A stretch of 64,000 nucleotides of DNA, from contig JAFVBO010000049.1 of the NCBI GenBank assembly GCA_017479935.1, forward strand, positions 1 to 64,000. Reading direction: 5' to 3'. A model generated the notes under the pieces. The model searched no databases, was not told the DNA's origin, and saw nothing but the letters and a program-made list of their open reading frames with translations. Shown piece by piece: positions 43,174-51,361 of the stretch; the stretch's first letter is position 1, and the number at the start of each line of letters is the position of its first letter. The DNA comes from Lachnospiraceae bacterium (GTDB lineage: Bacteria; Bacillota; Clostridia; Lachnospirales; Lachnospiraceae). The position numbers and the translations under genes were made by a program.

Positions 43174-44088
43174 ATGGCAAAACTCGTAGAGTGTATACCA
43201 AATTTCAGCATTAGCCGCGAGCGGGATGCGGCGGGATTTGACGCCCTGGTCGAAGTGGCTAAGAGCGTTCCCGGCTGCCTTCTGTTTGACGCGCAGACCG
43301 ATGGAAATCACAACCGCAGCGTGTTTACGCTGCTGGGCTCCCCGGAAGCGGTGGAGGAAGTGGCCTTTTTGCTGACGAAAAAGGCTGCGGAGCTGATTGA
43401 TATGAACAAGCACACCGGCGAACACTCCCGCATGGGCGCCACCGATGTCATCCCGTTCGTTCCGACGATGGATGTGACGGTCGAAGAGTGTGTGGAGATG
43501 AGCAAGCGCCTGGGCAAGCGGATCTGGGAAGAGCTGCAGATCCCGTCGTTCCTTTATGAAGATTCGGCTACCCGTCCGGAGCGGAAAAACCTGGCGACCG
43601 TCCGCAAGGGACAGTTTGAGGGCATGCCCGCCAAGCTCCTTGAGCCTGACTGGGCACCGGATTTCGGCGAGAGAAAGATCCATCCGACGGCCGGCATTAC
43701 CGCCATCGGTGCGCGTCCGCCGCTGATTGCTTTCAACGTCAACCTGGCAACCTCGGATGTCCAGATCGCCAAAAACATCGCCAAGGTGATCCGTGCATCT
43801 TCCGGCGGCTTCGCGGCCTGCAAGGCGATGGGCTTCATGCTGGAGGACCGCGGCATCGCGCAGGTGTCCATGAACATGGTCAACTATGAGGTGACGAGTA
43901 TTCCGGTGGTGTACGAGATGATCCGCTCGCTGGCGGAGCGCTACGGAACGCACATTGTGGGAAGCGAGCTGGTTGGCCTGGCGCCCGCCAAGGCGCTGCT
44001 TGACTGCGCGGAATTCTATCTGAAGCTGGAGAATTTTGACTGCAAGAATCAGATTATGGAATATCATATCATTGACGCGATGCAGTAA
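43174..44088 (+). CDS. ftcD: Glutamate formimidoyltransferase
   Basis: A 304-residue enzyme that moves the formimino group of N-formimino-L-glutamate to tetrahydrofolate, releasing glutamate, in the last part of histidine breakdown. The sequence follows the FTCD N-terminal domains: VECIPNFSISRE, DGNHNRSVFTLLG, HTGEHSRMGATDVIPFVP (with the catalytic His in this stretch) and GARPPLIAFNVNL. The ribosome site (AAAGGA) is rather far from the ATG. Next gene is the cyclodeaminase that uses its product. Confidence 0.96.
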   Translation: MAKLVECIPNFSISRERDAAGFDALVEVAKSVPGCLLFDAQTDGNHNRSVFTLLGSPEAVEEVAFLLTKKAAELIDMNKHTGEHSRMGATDVIPFVPTMDVTVEECVEMSKRLGKRIWEELQIPSFLYEDSATRPERKNLATVRKGQFEGMPAKLLEPDWAPDFGERKIHPTAGITAIGARPPLIAFNVNLATSDVQIAKNIAKVIRASSGGFAACKAMGFMLEDRGIAQVSMNMVNYEVTSIPVVYEMIRSLAERYGTHIVGSELVGLAPAKALLDCAEFYLKLENFDCKNQIMEYHIIDAMQ

Positions 44089-44187
44089 AGGGAAGCTTAT
44101 CAGGAAGGCAGGCGGTTGCTCGTTTCACGCAGTTGCCTGCTTTCCTGTTTTGTGGCGTGGCGCATAAGCGCCGCGGGGAGGTATAAG

Positions 44188-44820
44188 ATGAAACTGGCCG
44201 ACTTACAGGTTCACGAATTTACGGATTTAGTCGCGTCGGACGCGCCCGCGCCCGGCGGCGGATCGGTGGCCGCGCTTTACGGCGCGATCGGCGCTGCGCT
44301 GACTGCCATGGTGGCCGGCCTGACTCAGGGCCGAAAGAAATACGCGGAGTACGCGGAGCATGCCGCGGAGGTTCAGGCGAAGGCAGCTGAGCTGCAAAAG
44401 AGGCTGATGGATGTCATGGACCGGGATACGGACGCGTTTTTGGTTGTCAGCGATGCGTTTGCGATGCCGAAAGAAACGGACGAGCAGAAACAGGCGCGCA
44501 GCGCCGCTATTCAGGAGGGCCTGAAGGGCTGCACGAAGACGCCGCTGGAGATGATGGAGCTGTGCGATGAGACGATCACGCTGGCACATTCGCTGCTCGG
44601 ACGGTTCAACGATACCAGCGCCAGCGATTTAGGCGTGTCGTTCCTGTCGCTTTCTGCGGGAATTCAGGGCGCGTGGCTCAATGTGCTCATCAACATCGGC
44701 TCGATCAAGGATGAGGCATTCGTGGCGGAGGCAAGGGCGAAAGGAAAAGCACTTCTCGCCCACGCGCTGCCGATGGCGGAGGAAGGGCATCTGACGGTGC
44801 TGGCGATGGTTGGCGCTTAA
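44188..44820 (+). CDS. fchA: Formimidotetrahydrofolate cyclodeaminase
   Basis: A 210-residue all-helical protein of the FTCD_C family, converting 5-formiminotetrahydrofolate to 5,10-methenyltetrahydrofolate and ammonia. Motifs: SDAPAPGGGSVAALYGAIGAAL at the start and DLGVSFLSLSAGIQGAWLNV later, with the central Asp of MDRDTDAF. Works directly after FtcD; in mammals the two are one protein. GGGGAGG sets the ATG at 44188. Confidence 0.94.
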   Translation: MKLADLQVHEFTDLVASDAPAPGGGSVAALYGAIGAALTAMVAGLTQGRKKYAEYAEHAAEVQAKAAELQKRLMDVMDRDTDAFLVVSDAFAMPKETDEQKQARSAAIQEGLKGCTKTPLEMMELCDETITLAHSLLGRFNDTSASDLGVSFLSLSAGIQGAWLNVLINIGSIKDEAFVAEARAKGKALLAHALPMAEEGHLTVLAMVGA

Positions 44821-44851
44821 AGCAGAATGGTGAGCGCCCAGCGAGGAAGAT

Positions 44852-45592
44852 ATGAAAAAACTTACGGAAAAAGACTATCTGGTCAGCACCTGGTCTGGGG
44901 GAAAAACGACTCAGATCGCGATCGCACCGGAAGGGGCCGTTTATGCGGACCGAACTTTTTTATGGCGCTTCAGTTCCGCGACAGTGGACCTGGAAGAATC
45001 GGATTTTACCGCGCTTCCGGACTATGACCGGCTGATTACGCCGCTAGATGGCTCCATGCGCCTGACGCACAGCTCCATGCCCGGGAAAGAGATTGTTCTT
45101 GCGCCTTATGACATTCATGCCTTTGACGGCGCAGATCAAACTCACTCTTGGGGGCGCTGCACGGATTTTAATCTGATGCTTCGAAAAGGCAAGTGTGGCG
45201 GGCGGATTACAACGATCCGGCTGAAGGAGGCCGGCGACCAGCCTCTTAAAGAGAGTGTGGCGCCATGCAGGAACGAAGAAGAAAAAGCTGTTGTATCCTT
45301 TGTCCCGGGGCCTTCATCAGAAGTGCTTCTGCTGTTTGCCGCAGAAGGAGAGGCGAAGGTTTTCCTGATGGGAGAGGGTGACTGGCAGGAAGAAGTTGCG
45401 TTACCGGGCGAGGTTTTGTCGCAGGCGAAAAGCGAGGTGTTGCTGGCGGAAAGCGAGGTGTCGCAGGCGAAAAGCGAAGTGTTGCTGGCGGAAAAGGAAG
45501 CGTTGCTTCTGGAGAAGGAAGATCTTTCTTCCCGGAAGATTAGTCTTCAGGGGAATGGATGCCTTCTGGCCGCAGAGGTGTGGCGCAAATAG
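44852..45592 (+). CDS. hutD: HutD-family protein with repeated tail
   Basis: A 246-residue member of the HutD (DUF886) cupin-like family, linked to histidine use in many bacteria; thought to govern flux, with no agreed reaction. N-terminal pattern WSGGKTTQIAIAP and FSSATVDLEESDFTALPDYDR match the family. Near residues 185-235 a Glu/Ala/Ser/Leu-rich stretch holds two copies of SQAKSEVLLAESEV-like units, a 42-bp tandem duplication likely to form a coiled coil, not usual for HutD. Third gene after ftcD and fchA; hutH, hutU and hutI are not in the window. Confidence 0.85.
   Translation: MKKLTEKDYLVSTWSGGKTTQIAIAPEGAVYADRTFLWRFSSATVDLEESDFTALPDYDRLITPLDGSMRLTHSSMPGKEIVLAPYDIHAFDGADQTHSWGRCTDFNLMLRKGKCGGRITTIRLKEAGDQPLKESVAPCRNEEEKAVVSFVPGPSSEVLLLFAAEGEAKVFLMGEGDWQEEVALPGEVLSQAKSEVLLAESEVSQAKSEVLLAEKEALLLEKEDLSSRKISLQGNGCLLAAEVWRK
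45418..45505 (+). repeat. In-frame 42-bp tandem repeat in hutD
   Basis: Two nearly identical units around GCAGGCGAAAAGCGAGGTG, encoding repeated SQAKSEVLLAE. Confidence 0.85.
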
Positions 45593-45600
45593 GTTTGCAG

Positions 45601-45637
45601 GCGCAGGCAAGAGCTTGAAAGAGAAGGCTGCCTGCGC
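45601..45637 (+). terminator. GCGCAGGC-type terminator of the hut operon
   Basis: GCGCAGGCA pairs with TGCCTGCGC followed by TTTTT. Confidence 0.8.
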
Positions 45638-45664
45638 TTTTTGGAAGCCCGGAGGAAGAGAAAG

Positions 45665-45700
45665 GCGCAGGCAAATCTCAAAAGAGAGAAATGCCTGCGC
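45665..45700 (+). terminator. Second GCGCAGGC-type terminator
   Basis: GCGCAGGCA pairs with TGCCTGCGC followed by TTTTC; lies 60 bases past the radical SAM gene stop and could serve both strands. Confidence 0.75.
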
Positions 45701-45759
45701 TTTTCAATTCAAATGAGAGAGGAAAAGTGCTTCTCCTTTCAAGTTTTTTGCGCCAGATG

Positions 45760-47169
45760 CTATACCTTGCTACGGTATAAGGCCCGACCGTCTACACCAG
45801 TCAGATTGTAAGCGCAGAATGGCACCATGCCAAACCTGCTGTCCACTTCGCAGATGTAGCAGCGGCGAAGGCGAGCAAGATCAAGGTTGTAGGCGTCCAT
45901 AAACACCATGCCGGACACGGCGAACGTAGTCTTTCTGGCTTCCTCCAGAAAGGCATCCAAAGAGGAAGTGTCAAACAAGCTGTTGTCTTCAGAAATTCCT
46001 GAACCGCCATCACAACAAGATTCCTTTGCAGGTAACCCGGGATCGCCGCAGCAACAGGACTCTTGATTGTTGTTGAACTCCCCACCGCTCCACTGCTCGG
46101 CCACGGAAAGGCGAGACTCGTCGGAGGAATGGCAGCAACATCCGCTGTTTCCGGGGATATGCCGGCTCAGCGCCTTTAAGCTGCCGTCCTTTAAAAGGCG
46201 GTATGTCGCGTGGAAAGAGCAATACGGGTTTTCGGCTCCACCGCCGGTGAAATGGGCGGTCTTGAAGGTTCCTTCGGTTTGCTCCTCCATCAGGCGGAGC
46301 ATTTTGGGGATGGTGATGGGCTTCTCCGGCCGGGGAAGCGCGCAGCGTCCAAAGTAGGATAGGGGCTGAAAATGTACCCCACGTACGGCGGGCATATGGC
46401 TTAGCGCGTAGCGCAGAATGTCTCCCACCTGATGCTCATTCACCCCGGCAGCGATGACAGGAACCAGGACGATGCCAAGCCCGGCCGCAGCGCAATTGGC
46501 GATAGCCTTTTCCTTTTCTGCCAGTAGTTTCCTACCGCGAAGAATTTCGTACACATCATCGCTTACGCCATCAAACTGAAGAAAGACGGTGTTCAGACCA
46601 GCTTGCTTTAATCGGGCGGCGTATCCTTCTTCGTGCGCAAGACGCAGGCCGTTGGTGTTCAACTGAAAGAAGGAGAAGCCCATGTCCCGGCCGAGCCGGA
46701 TGATGTCTGGAAGATCGTCCCGCATGGTTGGCTCGCCGCCGGAAAGCTGGATGTTGAAGGGGCCGCCATGGGCCATCAGATAGGCGTACTGCTGGCGGAT
46801 TTCTTCGAGGGGGACGTCCGTGTGCGTACTGTCACCGGCGCTCGCGAAGCAAACAGGGCAGCGCAGGTTGCAGCGATGGGTGAGTTCCAGAAGCACGCAG
46901 CATCCTTTGCTCTGATGGTCGTTACACAGACCGCAGTCATAGGGGCAGCCTAAGTCCGTCTGGCGGCCGTTTATGGGAACCTCGCGGGATTCGTTTCCCG
47001 ATGGCCAGGCAAGATAGGATTCAAAATCGCCCTCCCAGAGAAGCGCGGAAAAGTCTCCATGTTCCGGGCAGGTTTTGTCCATATAAACGCCATCCGGCGC
47101 CGTACGCAGGATGGCTGGAAGAGTCTTTAAGCAGACAGGGCAGACGCTGGTGGTTTCTGAAAAAATCAT
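45760..47169 (-). CDS. Radical SAM protein, TrsS-like
   Basis: A 469-residue radical SAM enzyme of the Mop accessory cluster. N-terminal CPVC and CPEHGDF, then CPYDCGLCNDH, then the cluster motif THRCNLRCPVCF (CxxxCxxC), GGEPTMRDDL and the C-terminal CYICEVDSRFGMVPFCAYN. It resembles what I recall as radical SAM (seleno)protein TrsS; here the frame is open throughout, so no in-frame UGA is needed. Between about residues 370 and 425 sits an unusual insert with CCCH, CCCGD and CCDGG clusters. Its substrate is unknown. Its ATG overlaps the stop of the C_GCAxxG gene (ATGA). Confidence 0.82.
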   Translation of the reverse strand: MIFSETTSVCPVCLKTLPAILRTAPDGVYMDKTCPEHGDFSALLWEGDFESYLAWPSGNESREVPINGRQTDLGCPYDCGLCNDHQSKGCCVLLELTHRCNLRCPVCFASAGDSTHTDVPLEEIRQQYAYLMAHGGPFNIQLSGGEPTMRDDLPDIIRLGRDMGFSFFQLNTNGLRLAHEEGYAARLKQAGLNTVFLQFDGVSDDVYEILRGRKLLAEKEKAIANCAAAGLGIVLVPVIAAGVNEHQVGDILRYALSHMPAVRGVHFQPLSYFGRCALPRPEKPITIPKMLRLMEEQTEGTFKTAHFTGGGAENPYCSFHATYRLLKDGSLKALSRHIPGNSGCCCHSSDESRLSVAEQWSGGEFNNNQESCCCGDPGLPAKESCCDGGSGISEDNSLFDTSSLDAFLEEARKTTFAVSGMVFMDAYNLDLARLRRCYICEVDSRFGMVPFCAYNLTGVDGRALYRSKV

Positions 47170-47594
47170 GGCAGGAGTCCTCTTTCCTGTAAAATTTCCA
47201 TACATTTCTGATAGGTGGCTGCAATGATACCGGGGCAGTATTCCAGGCGCTTGGCGGTGCTTCCAGCCGTGATGTCGCGGCAATCCGTCCCGCCGTATTC
47301 GATCAGCATCTCTTTCTCAAACCATTCCGTGAATTCCTTCAGCGCCGGGCGATGCTGCGGATCGTCTGTCCCGGTGTCCTCGCCTTTGCCGGTAAAGTAC
47401 GAAAGAATGCAGGCGCCGCCGGTCATGCAGCCGCAGCAGCCCAGGGAAAATCCCACGCCGCCGTTTAAGCCGCCCATGGCTTTGATGAGCCCCGGGTTTT
47501 CTTCTCCGATGGTTTCCAGCATGAGGATGGCCAGAATCTGCCCGCAAAAATAGCCACAGTTTGAAAGCTCCAGAATTCGATCGTACAGGTCCAT
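47166..47594 (-). CDS. C_GCAxxG_C_C family protein (DVU_1555-like)
   Basis: A 142-residue redox-type protein with the family pattern: NCGYFCGQ, GGLNGGVGFSLGCCGCMTGGAC and a C-terminal Cys pair (GTDCRD, EYCPG). Family members are thought to handle thiols, metals or electrons beside oxidoreductases. AGGAGG precedes the ATG. Its stop overlaps the start of the radical SAM gene, so the two are made together. Confidence 0.88.
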   Translation of the reverse strand: MDLYDRILELSNCGYFCGQILAILMLETIGEENPGLIKAMGGLNGGVGFSLGCCGCMTGGACILSYFTGKGEDTGTDDPQHRPALKEFTEWFEKEMLIEYGGTDCRDITAGSTAKRLEYCPGIIAATYQKCMEILQERGLLP

Positions 47595-47675
47595 TTTTTT
47601 CCTCCTGTTAAGGATGCTTTGGCAAGATTAGCCATTAGCACTTATGATATGCGTAGCAGCGCTGTATGGGGGCTT

Positions 47676-48194
47676 TTATGTGGAGACGCATTTTATGGCG
47701 ATCAAGGCCAGATACCGGCATTTCCCCTTGGGAACGCAGGAAATGTCCGCCCCGTTCCAGATAGCCTCCAGATAATATTCCCGCCACAGGGGCGTGATAT
47801 CCTCCAGGGACAGCACAGAGAAGCCGACTTCCTGAAGAGGCGGAAGCGGATCGTCGAAAAAGACGTCTGACCACAGAAGGAGACCGTCTGGCTTCAGGAT
47901 TCTGGCAGCTTCCGCAAGCGCCTGGGGAACATGGGCGGACACATAGAAAGAACACTCGCTAAGGACCGCATCGAAACTTTCATCCGGATAGCCGGTGGCC
48001 AGAAGGTTTCCTTTTTGTACGAGGGAAACCCGCGGCGCCAGATCAATCCCATCGGCCAGGTACCCCAAAGCGCGCAGAAGCGACACCGTGCTTCCGTCCC
48101 CGGCGCCAAGATCCAGAATGTGGGATCCGGCGGGCAAGGCTGCCTTCGTAAGAAGTTCTCGCGTAAATTCCTGACCGCCCGGATGGTTGTTCAT
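47676..48194 (-). CDS. SAM-dependent methyltransferase (DVU_1556-like)
   Basis: A 172-residue class I methyltransferase: motif I HILDLGAGDGSTVSLL, then GIDLAPR, and motif IV/post-I SFDAVLSECSFY with LAEAARILKPDGLLL. GGAGG sets the ATG at 48194, whose ATGA overlaps the stop of the small redox gene upstream; an ATG in a longer frame upstream lacks support. Substrate unknown, presumably part of maturing the Mop enzyme or its cofactor. Confidence 0.85.
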   Translation of the reverse strand: MNNHPGGQEFTRELLTKAALPAGSHILDLGAGDGSTVSLLRALGYLADGIDLAPRVSLVQKGNLLATGYPDESFDAVLSECSFYVSAHVPQALAEAARILKPDGLLLWSDVFFDDPLPPLQEVGFSVLSLEDITPLWREYYLEAIWNGADISCVPKGKCRYLALIAIKCVST

Positions 48195-48412
48195 TTGTCC
48201 TCCAGGGCCCGTTCCACGGACGCCACCTTCCCCAGCGCCAGCTCCTCGGGCACGTAGATAAAGCCGCACACAGGGCAGACGGGAAGCTCCACCGGAAAGC
48301 CGTTGTCCAGGTACATAAATTTGGCTTTTCCCTTCACAAGCGGCACTTTGCACTTCAGGCAGGTCAGTTTTCCTTCCGGGTCGATGGTATAATAGTTCTT
48401 TTCTGCAGGCAC
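48191..48412 (-). CDS. Small zinc-ribbon-like redox protein (DVU_1557-like)
   Basis: A 73-residue protein with two CxxC knuckles, CLKCKVPL and CPVCGFIY, that would bind one metal ion or act as a thiol carrier. GTG start after AAGGAGG. Translationally coupled to the methyltransferase. The 118-bp repeat lies just upstream, between it and the dicluster gene. Confidence 0.82.
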   Translation of the reverse strand: MPAEKNYYTIDPEGKLTCLKCKVPLVKGKAKFMYLDNGFPVELPVCPVCGFIYVPEELALGKVASVERALEDK

Positions 48413-48455
48413 GATAGATCCTCCTTTTTCAGACGCAGAGCAGTTGCGATCACCC

Positions 48456-48573
48456 GTAACTGCTCAGTACCTGAGCAGTTACGAAGCCACAGGCAATGCG
48501 CTCCGCGCATTCCAAATTGCCTGTGGCTTGGCATGCCAACTCTTGTTTTACGCCGCTTGCAGCGGGGTGCAAG
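48456..48573. repeat. 118-bp structured dispersed repeat, copy 2
   Basis: Inverted copy of 1-118 with the same three hairpins. It fills the gap between the dicluster gene stop and the redox gene start inside the Mop operon, so the operon transcript would contain it. Confidence 0.85.
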
Positions 48574-48595
48574 CGGCTGTGCTGAGTAGATACGA

Positions 48596-51199
48596 TCACC
48601 CTTCTCTTTTTACCACGGTCATGCGGTGGCTGTACGCGCTGTGCACCAGGTAGGCGCCGTCTTCTTCCACCGTGAATTTCACCCAGAAGGTGACATTGCC
48701 GACCCGTTTGCAGGCGATGGACAGCCCGGTTTCCTGATCTAAAATGGCATCGCCGGTTTTGCGCAGTTCGTCGATCACTTCGAGTACATCGTCAGTCAAA
48801 ATCATGCGGCTATCCATCAGACGCCGGGCTTCTTCGGTGAAGCGCAGGGGATAATCTCGTTTTTGCATGGCGGGTGCCTCCTGCCAAAGTTCGGTTAAAA
48901 GAGTGTTTTTCAGCGTCAGCCGGTTGTAGCGCTTCTCGCTGATGTCCGGCGGGGAGCCGGCGTCGGTGCCGTAGATGAGTTCCAGAATGTGGCGGGATTC
49001 GTGGCCCTCTCTGGCGAACCGGTCACGGCAGGCCATACAGTAGGTGATGTATGGCAGATCAGAACGCTCCAGACACTTGTCGGTCATCTCCTTGGCAACT
49101 TCCGGGTTCGCATACGAAGCCAGCCCGCCATAGCCACAGCAGGGGGAGCGGTCTCCGGAGTAGGGGGTCTCCACCAGTTCGATGCCCATCTGCGCCATCA
49201 GTTCGCGGATGGCGTTCTGCGTCTTTTCATCCCCGCGCGCGCCACAGGAATCGTGGAGGGCGACTGATCGACCATGAAAGTGCAGGCAGTCAGATGAAGC
49301 ATCAGTCTCATCTTCCGGCGCATCAGAATGGTTGCCGTTCAACAGGTCCGCTGCTTGTTGCCCCATGGGAGAGTCGGGAGACGGAACCGCCTCGCTTTCC
49401 GGCAGACCAATTTCCAGGAGGACGTCCCAGATCCCCAAAATCAGACCGGGCCAGAACTCGGATAGTTCTTTTTTGCAGCTGGGGCAGCCGGCGATGATTA
49501 TAGGGTCGCCTAAGCGGGAGAGTTCCTGACTTAAGAATGCGCGAGTCTGCTTCGTCAGCTCTTCCCGCCCGGCCCAGGAGGCGATGGCTCCGCAGCAGCC
49601 CAGCATCAGGCCCACACCGCCAGGGAGACGCCGGCACAGGTCTTCATACGCGGCTCGCACGGTCGCTGGGGCGATGGCAGAGGCCTGACAGCCGGGGAAG
49701 AAGACATATTTGCAGGTGCCTGCCAAAGTATCCAAGCCGGCGCCATCAGGTGCGAAGGAACCAGAGTCTGTCCAAGTATCTGCGCCGACGCCATTAGGTA
49801 CAAGGGAACTAGAGTCTGTCGGAGCATCGGCTTGTTCTCGCTCTTTCACGATGGAATAAGGCAGGGAACGTGGCTGCGGCCGGGCCAGAAACGCCTCCCC
49901 GTTGGAAAAGAGCATGTCCAGCAGGGCAAATTCGTGCGGCGCCAGCGGCATCTTGTCCGTCTCGACCATGTTTCGGCGGGCGGAACGGCAGATATGCGCC
50001 ATGTCGAACCCGTTGGGACAGGTGACGGTGCATTGCCCGCACAGGGAGCAGCTGTTCATGGGCTTGTTTAACTGGTGATCGCCCATGATGATCTGCGTAT
50101 TGTTGTAGATTTCCCTGCCGATGAGCCCGGGGTGCTTTTTATAGTGCGCCAGGAAAGCGCAGCTCTTCATGCACTCTTCGCAGTGGCAGTCGAGGCACCG
50201 GGAAGCTTCCTGTACGGCTTCCTCCCGGGTGTAAACCGCTCCGGCTTTCGAAACTCTTTCCAGGGCCGTGGCGGAGCTTAAATCCGTATACAGCCTGGAT
50301 TCTGACGGGCCTTCGTTTCCGCGGGTGTTGCGGGGGTCTAATCTTTGCGCCAGGCGATCCACCGTGAGGGCGGCTTTCTTGGCGCCGAAAGCCGCGGCCA
50401 TGACGCCGGTTTTGCCGGTTCCCAAGGTGCCGTCGGCGTGTGTAGCACCGTCATTTCCTTCCTTTCCACCGCACCCCATCACCAGCCTCTCCGCCTCATA
50501 GATCATGAGTGCCGGATCGCAGACCGCCTCCGGAAAGAAGCGGAGAGCCGCTTCCTCCGAAGCGCAGACGACATCGAAGGCGGCGCGCTTTTCCGCGAAG
50601 AATTCCGGCGTCAGGCGGCACCCGAACTCGAAATGGATTTCTTTTCCTTTCAGGCGGGAAAGCTCGAGGCGGAAAGCTTCCTCATCCAGAAAGCCGGCGG
50701 CTGCTTTCAGGAAGCCTTCAAAGCCGGCTTCCTCGCAAAAGACGGTGAGCGGGTACATTTTCTTTTCCAGCTCCCCGGCTAAAAACAGGGTAAACAGCCC
50801 GGAGCCGAAGATCGCCACCGTCTGCTTTTTACGCATGCGAAACACACCGCTTGCTTTCTTGGCCTGGCCGTAGCGGGAGACGGCCGCCTCCACCTCGCGG
50901 ATGGCGATGGCATCGCCGATCTCGGACAGGCGGCATTTTTTCTCGCAGGGCGCGTCGCACCCGGATGAGAGGACTAGGGGAAAAGGGGTCACCTTTTCAT
51001 AGAGAAGAAGGGCTTTGTTTAAATCCCCGGAGGCCGCAGCCTGCAAAAAAGCACGGGTGTCGAGCTTCAGCGGGCAGGCGGCGCTGCAGAAAGGAGGGTC
51101 CTCATAGACGCAGCGGGAGACCATGGAATCGACTTCTTCCTGGGCAATCTTGCTGACTTTATACACATGGGTCGAGCCACGTTCCTGTATCTGAGCCAT
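48596..51199 (-). CDS. GltD-like/dicluster CCG-domain oxidoreductase (DVU_1558-like)
   Basis: An 867-residue electron-transfer protein. N-terminus: FCSAACPL and CDAPCEKKCR, as in GltD-type proteins; a Rossmann stretch VAIFGSGLFTLFLAGEL; two 4Fe-4S motifs (CLDCHCEECMKSC and CSLCGQCTVTCPNG); then two CCG domains (FFPGCQAS with GCCGA, and HDSCGARG with CCGYGGL) as in heterodisulfide reductase HdrD or GlpC; and a short C-terminal domain. It probably links a soluble electron donor or acceptor with the Mop enzyme. The linker before the first CCG domain holds two copies of a TDSxSxxPxGxGxDT unit. AAGGGGG precedes the ATG. Confidence 0.85.
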   Translation of the reverse strand: MAQIQERGSTHVYKVSKIAQEEVDSMVSRCVYEDPPFCSAACPLKLDTRAFLQAAASGDLNKALLLYEKVTPFPLVLSSGCDAPCEKKCRLSEIGDAIAIREVEAAVSRYGQAKKASGVFRMRKKQTVAIFGSGLFTLFLAGELEKKMYPLTVFCEEAGFEGFLKAAAGFLDEEAFRLELSRLKGKEIHFEFGCRLTPEFFAEKRAAFDVVCASEEAALRFFPEAVCDPALMIYEAERLVMGCGGKEGNDGATHADGTLGTGKTGVMAAAFGAKKAALTVDRLAQRLDPRNTRGNEGPSESRLYTDLSSATALERVSKAGAVYTREEAVQEASRCLDCHCEECMKSCAFLAHYKKHPGLIGREIYNNTQIIMGDHQLNKPMNSCSLCGQCTVTCPNGFDMAHICRSARRNMVETDKMPLAPHEFALLDMLFSNGEAFLARPQPRSLPYSIVKEREQADAPTDSSSLVPNGVGADTWTDSGSFAPDGAGLDTLAGTCKYVFFPGCQASAIAPATVRAAYEDLCRRLPGGVGLMLGCCGAIASWAGREELTKQTRAFLSQELSRLGDPIIIAGCPSCKKELSEFWPGLILGIWDVLLEIGLPESEAVPSPDSPMGQQAADLLNGNHSDAPEDETDASSDCLHFHGRSVALHDSCGARGDEKTQNAIRELMAQMGIELVETPYSGDRSPCCGYGGLASYANPEVAKEMTDKCLERSDLPYITYCMACRDRFAREGHESRHILELIYGTDAGSPPDISEKRYNRLTLKNTLLTELWQEAPAMQKRDYPLRFTEEARRLMDSRMILTDDVLEVIDELRKTGDAILDQETGLSIACKRVGNVTFWVKFTVEEDGAYLVHSAYSHRMTVVKREG
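49727..49823. repeat. In-frame duplication in the dicluster gene linker
   Basis: Two diverged 48-bp units, each ending CAGAGTCTGTC on the plus strand, encode TDSSSLVPNGVGADTW and TDSGSFAPDGAGLDTL. Confidence 0.7.
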
Positions 51200-51226
51200 G
51201 GAAGGTACCCCCTTTCCTTGTGAAGA

Positions 51227-51252
51227 GGGGCTGCCGCTTTGGCGGCAGCCCC
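51227..51252. terminator. GC-rich hairpin between mop and dicluster genes
   Basis: A perfect 11-bp stem GGGGCTGCCGC/GCGGCAGCCCC. It lies within the operon, so it may set the ratio of the abundant Mop transcript to the accessory transcript. Confidence 0.65.
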
Positions 51253-51361
51253 CGGTTGGTGTTTATGGTCTTACCGCTTTCCTTTTCATAAAGAGGAAAA
51301 CGTGGGGGAGGAGGTGAGCATCACCTCCCGGCTTTCAGCCTGAGCCCCATAAAAGTTGCGT

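Noticed and set aside
43126-44067. Long open frame opposite ftcD
   Set aside because: Antisense shadow of a well-conserved gene, with no ribosome site and no family match; similar cases at 14594-15472, 39000-39908 and 59160-60008 were rejected for the same reason.
45760-47169. Selenocysteine codon in the TrsS-like gene
   Set aside because: The frame is open from start to stop with no in-frame TGA, so a Cys form is the simplest reading; no SECIS-like element was looked for by computation.
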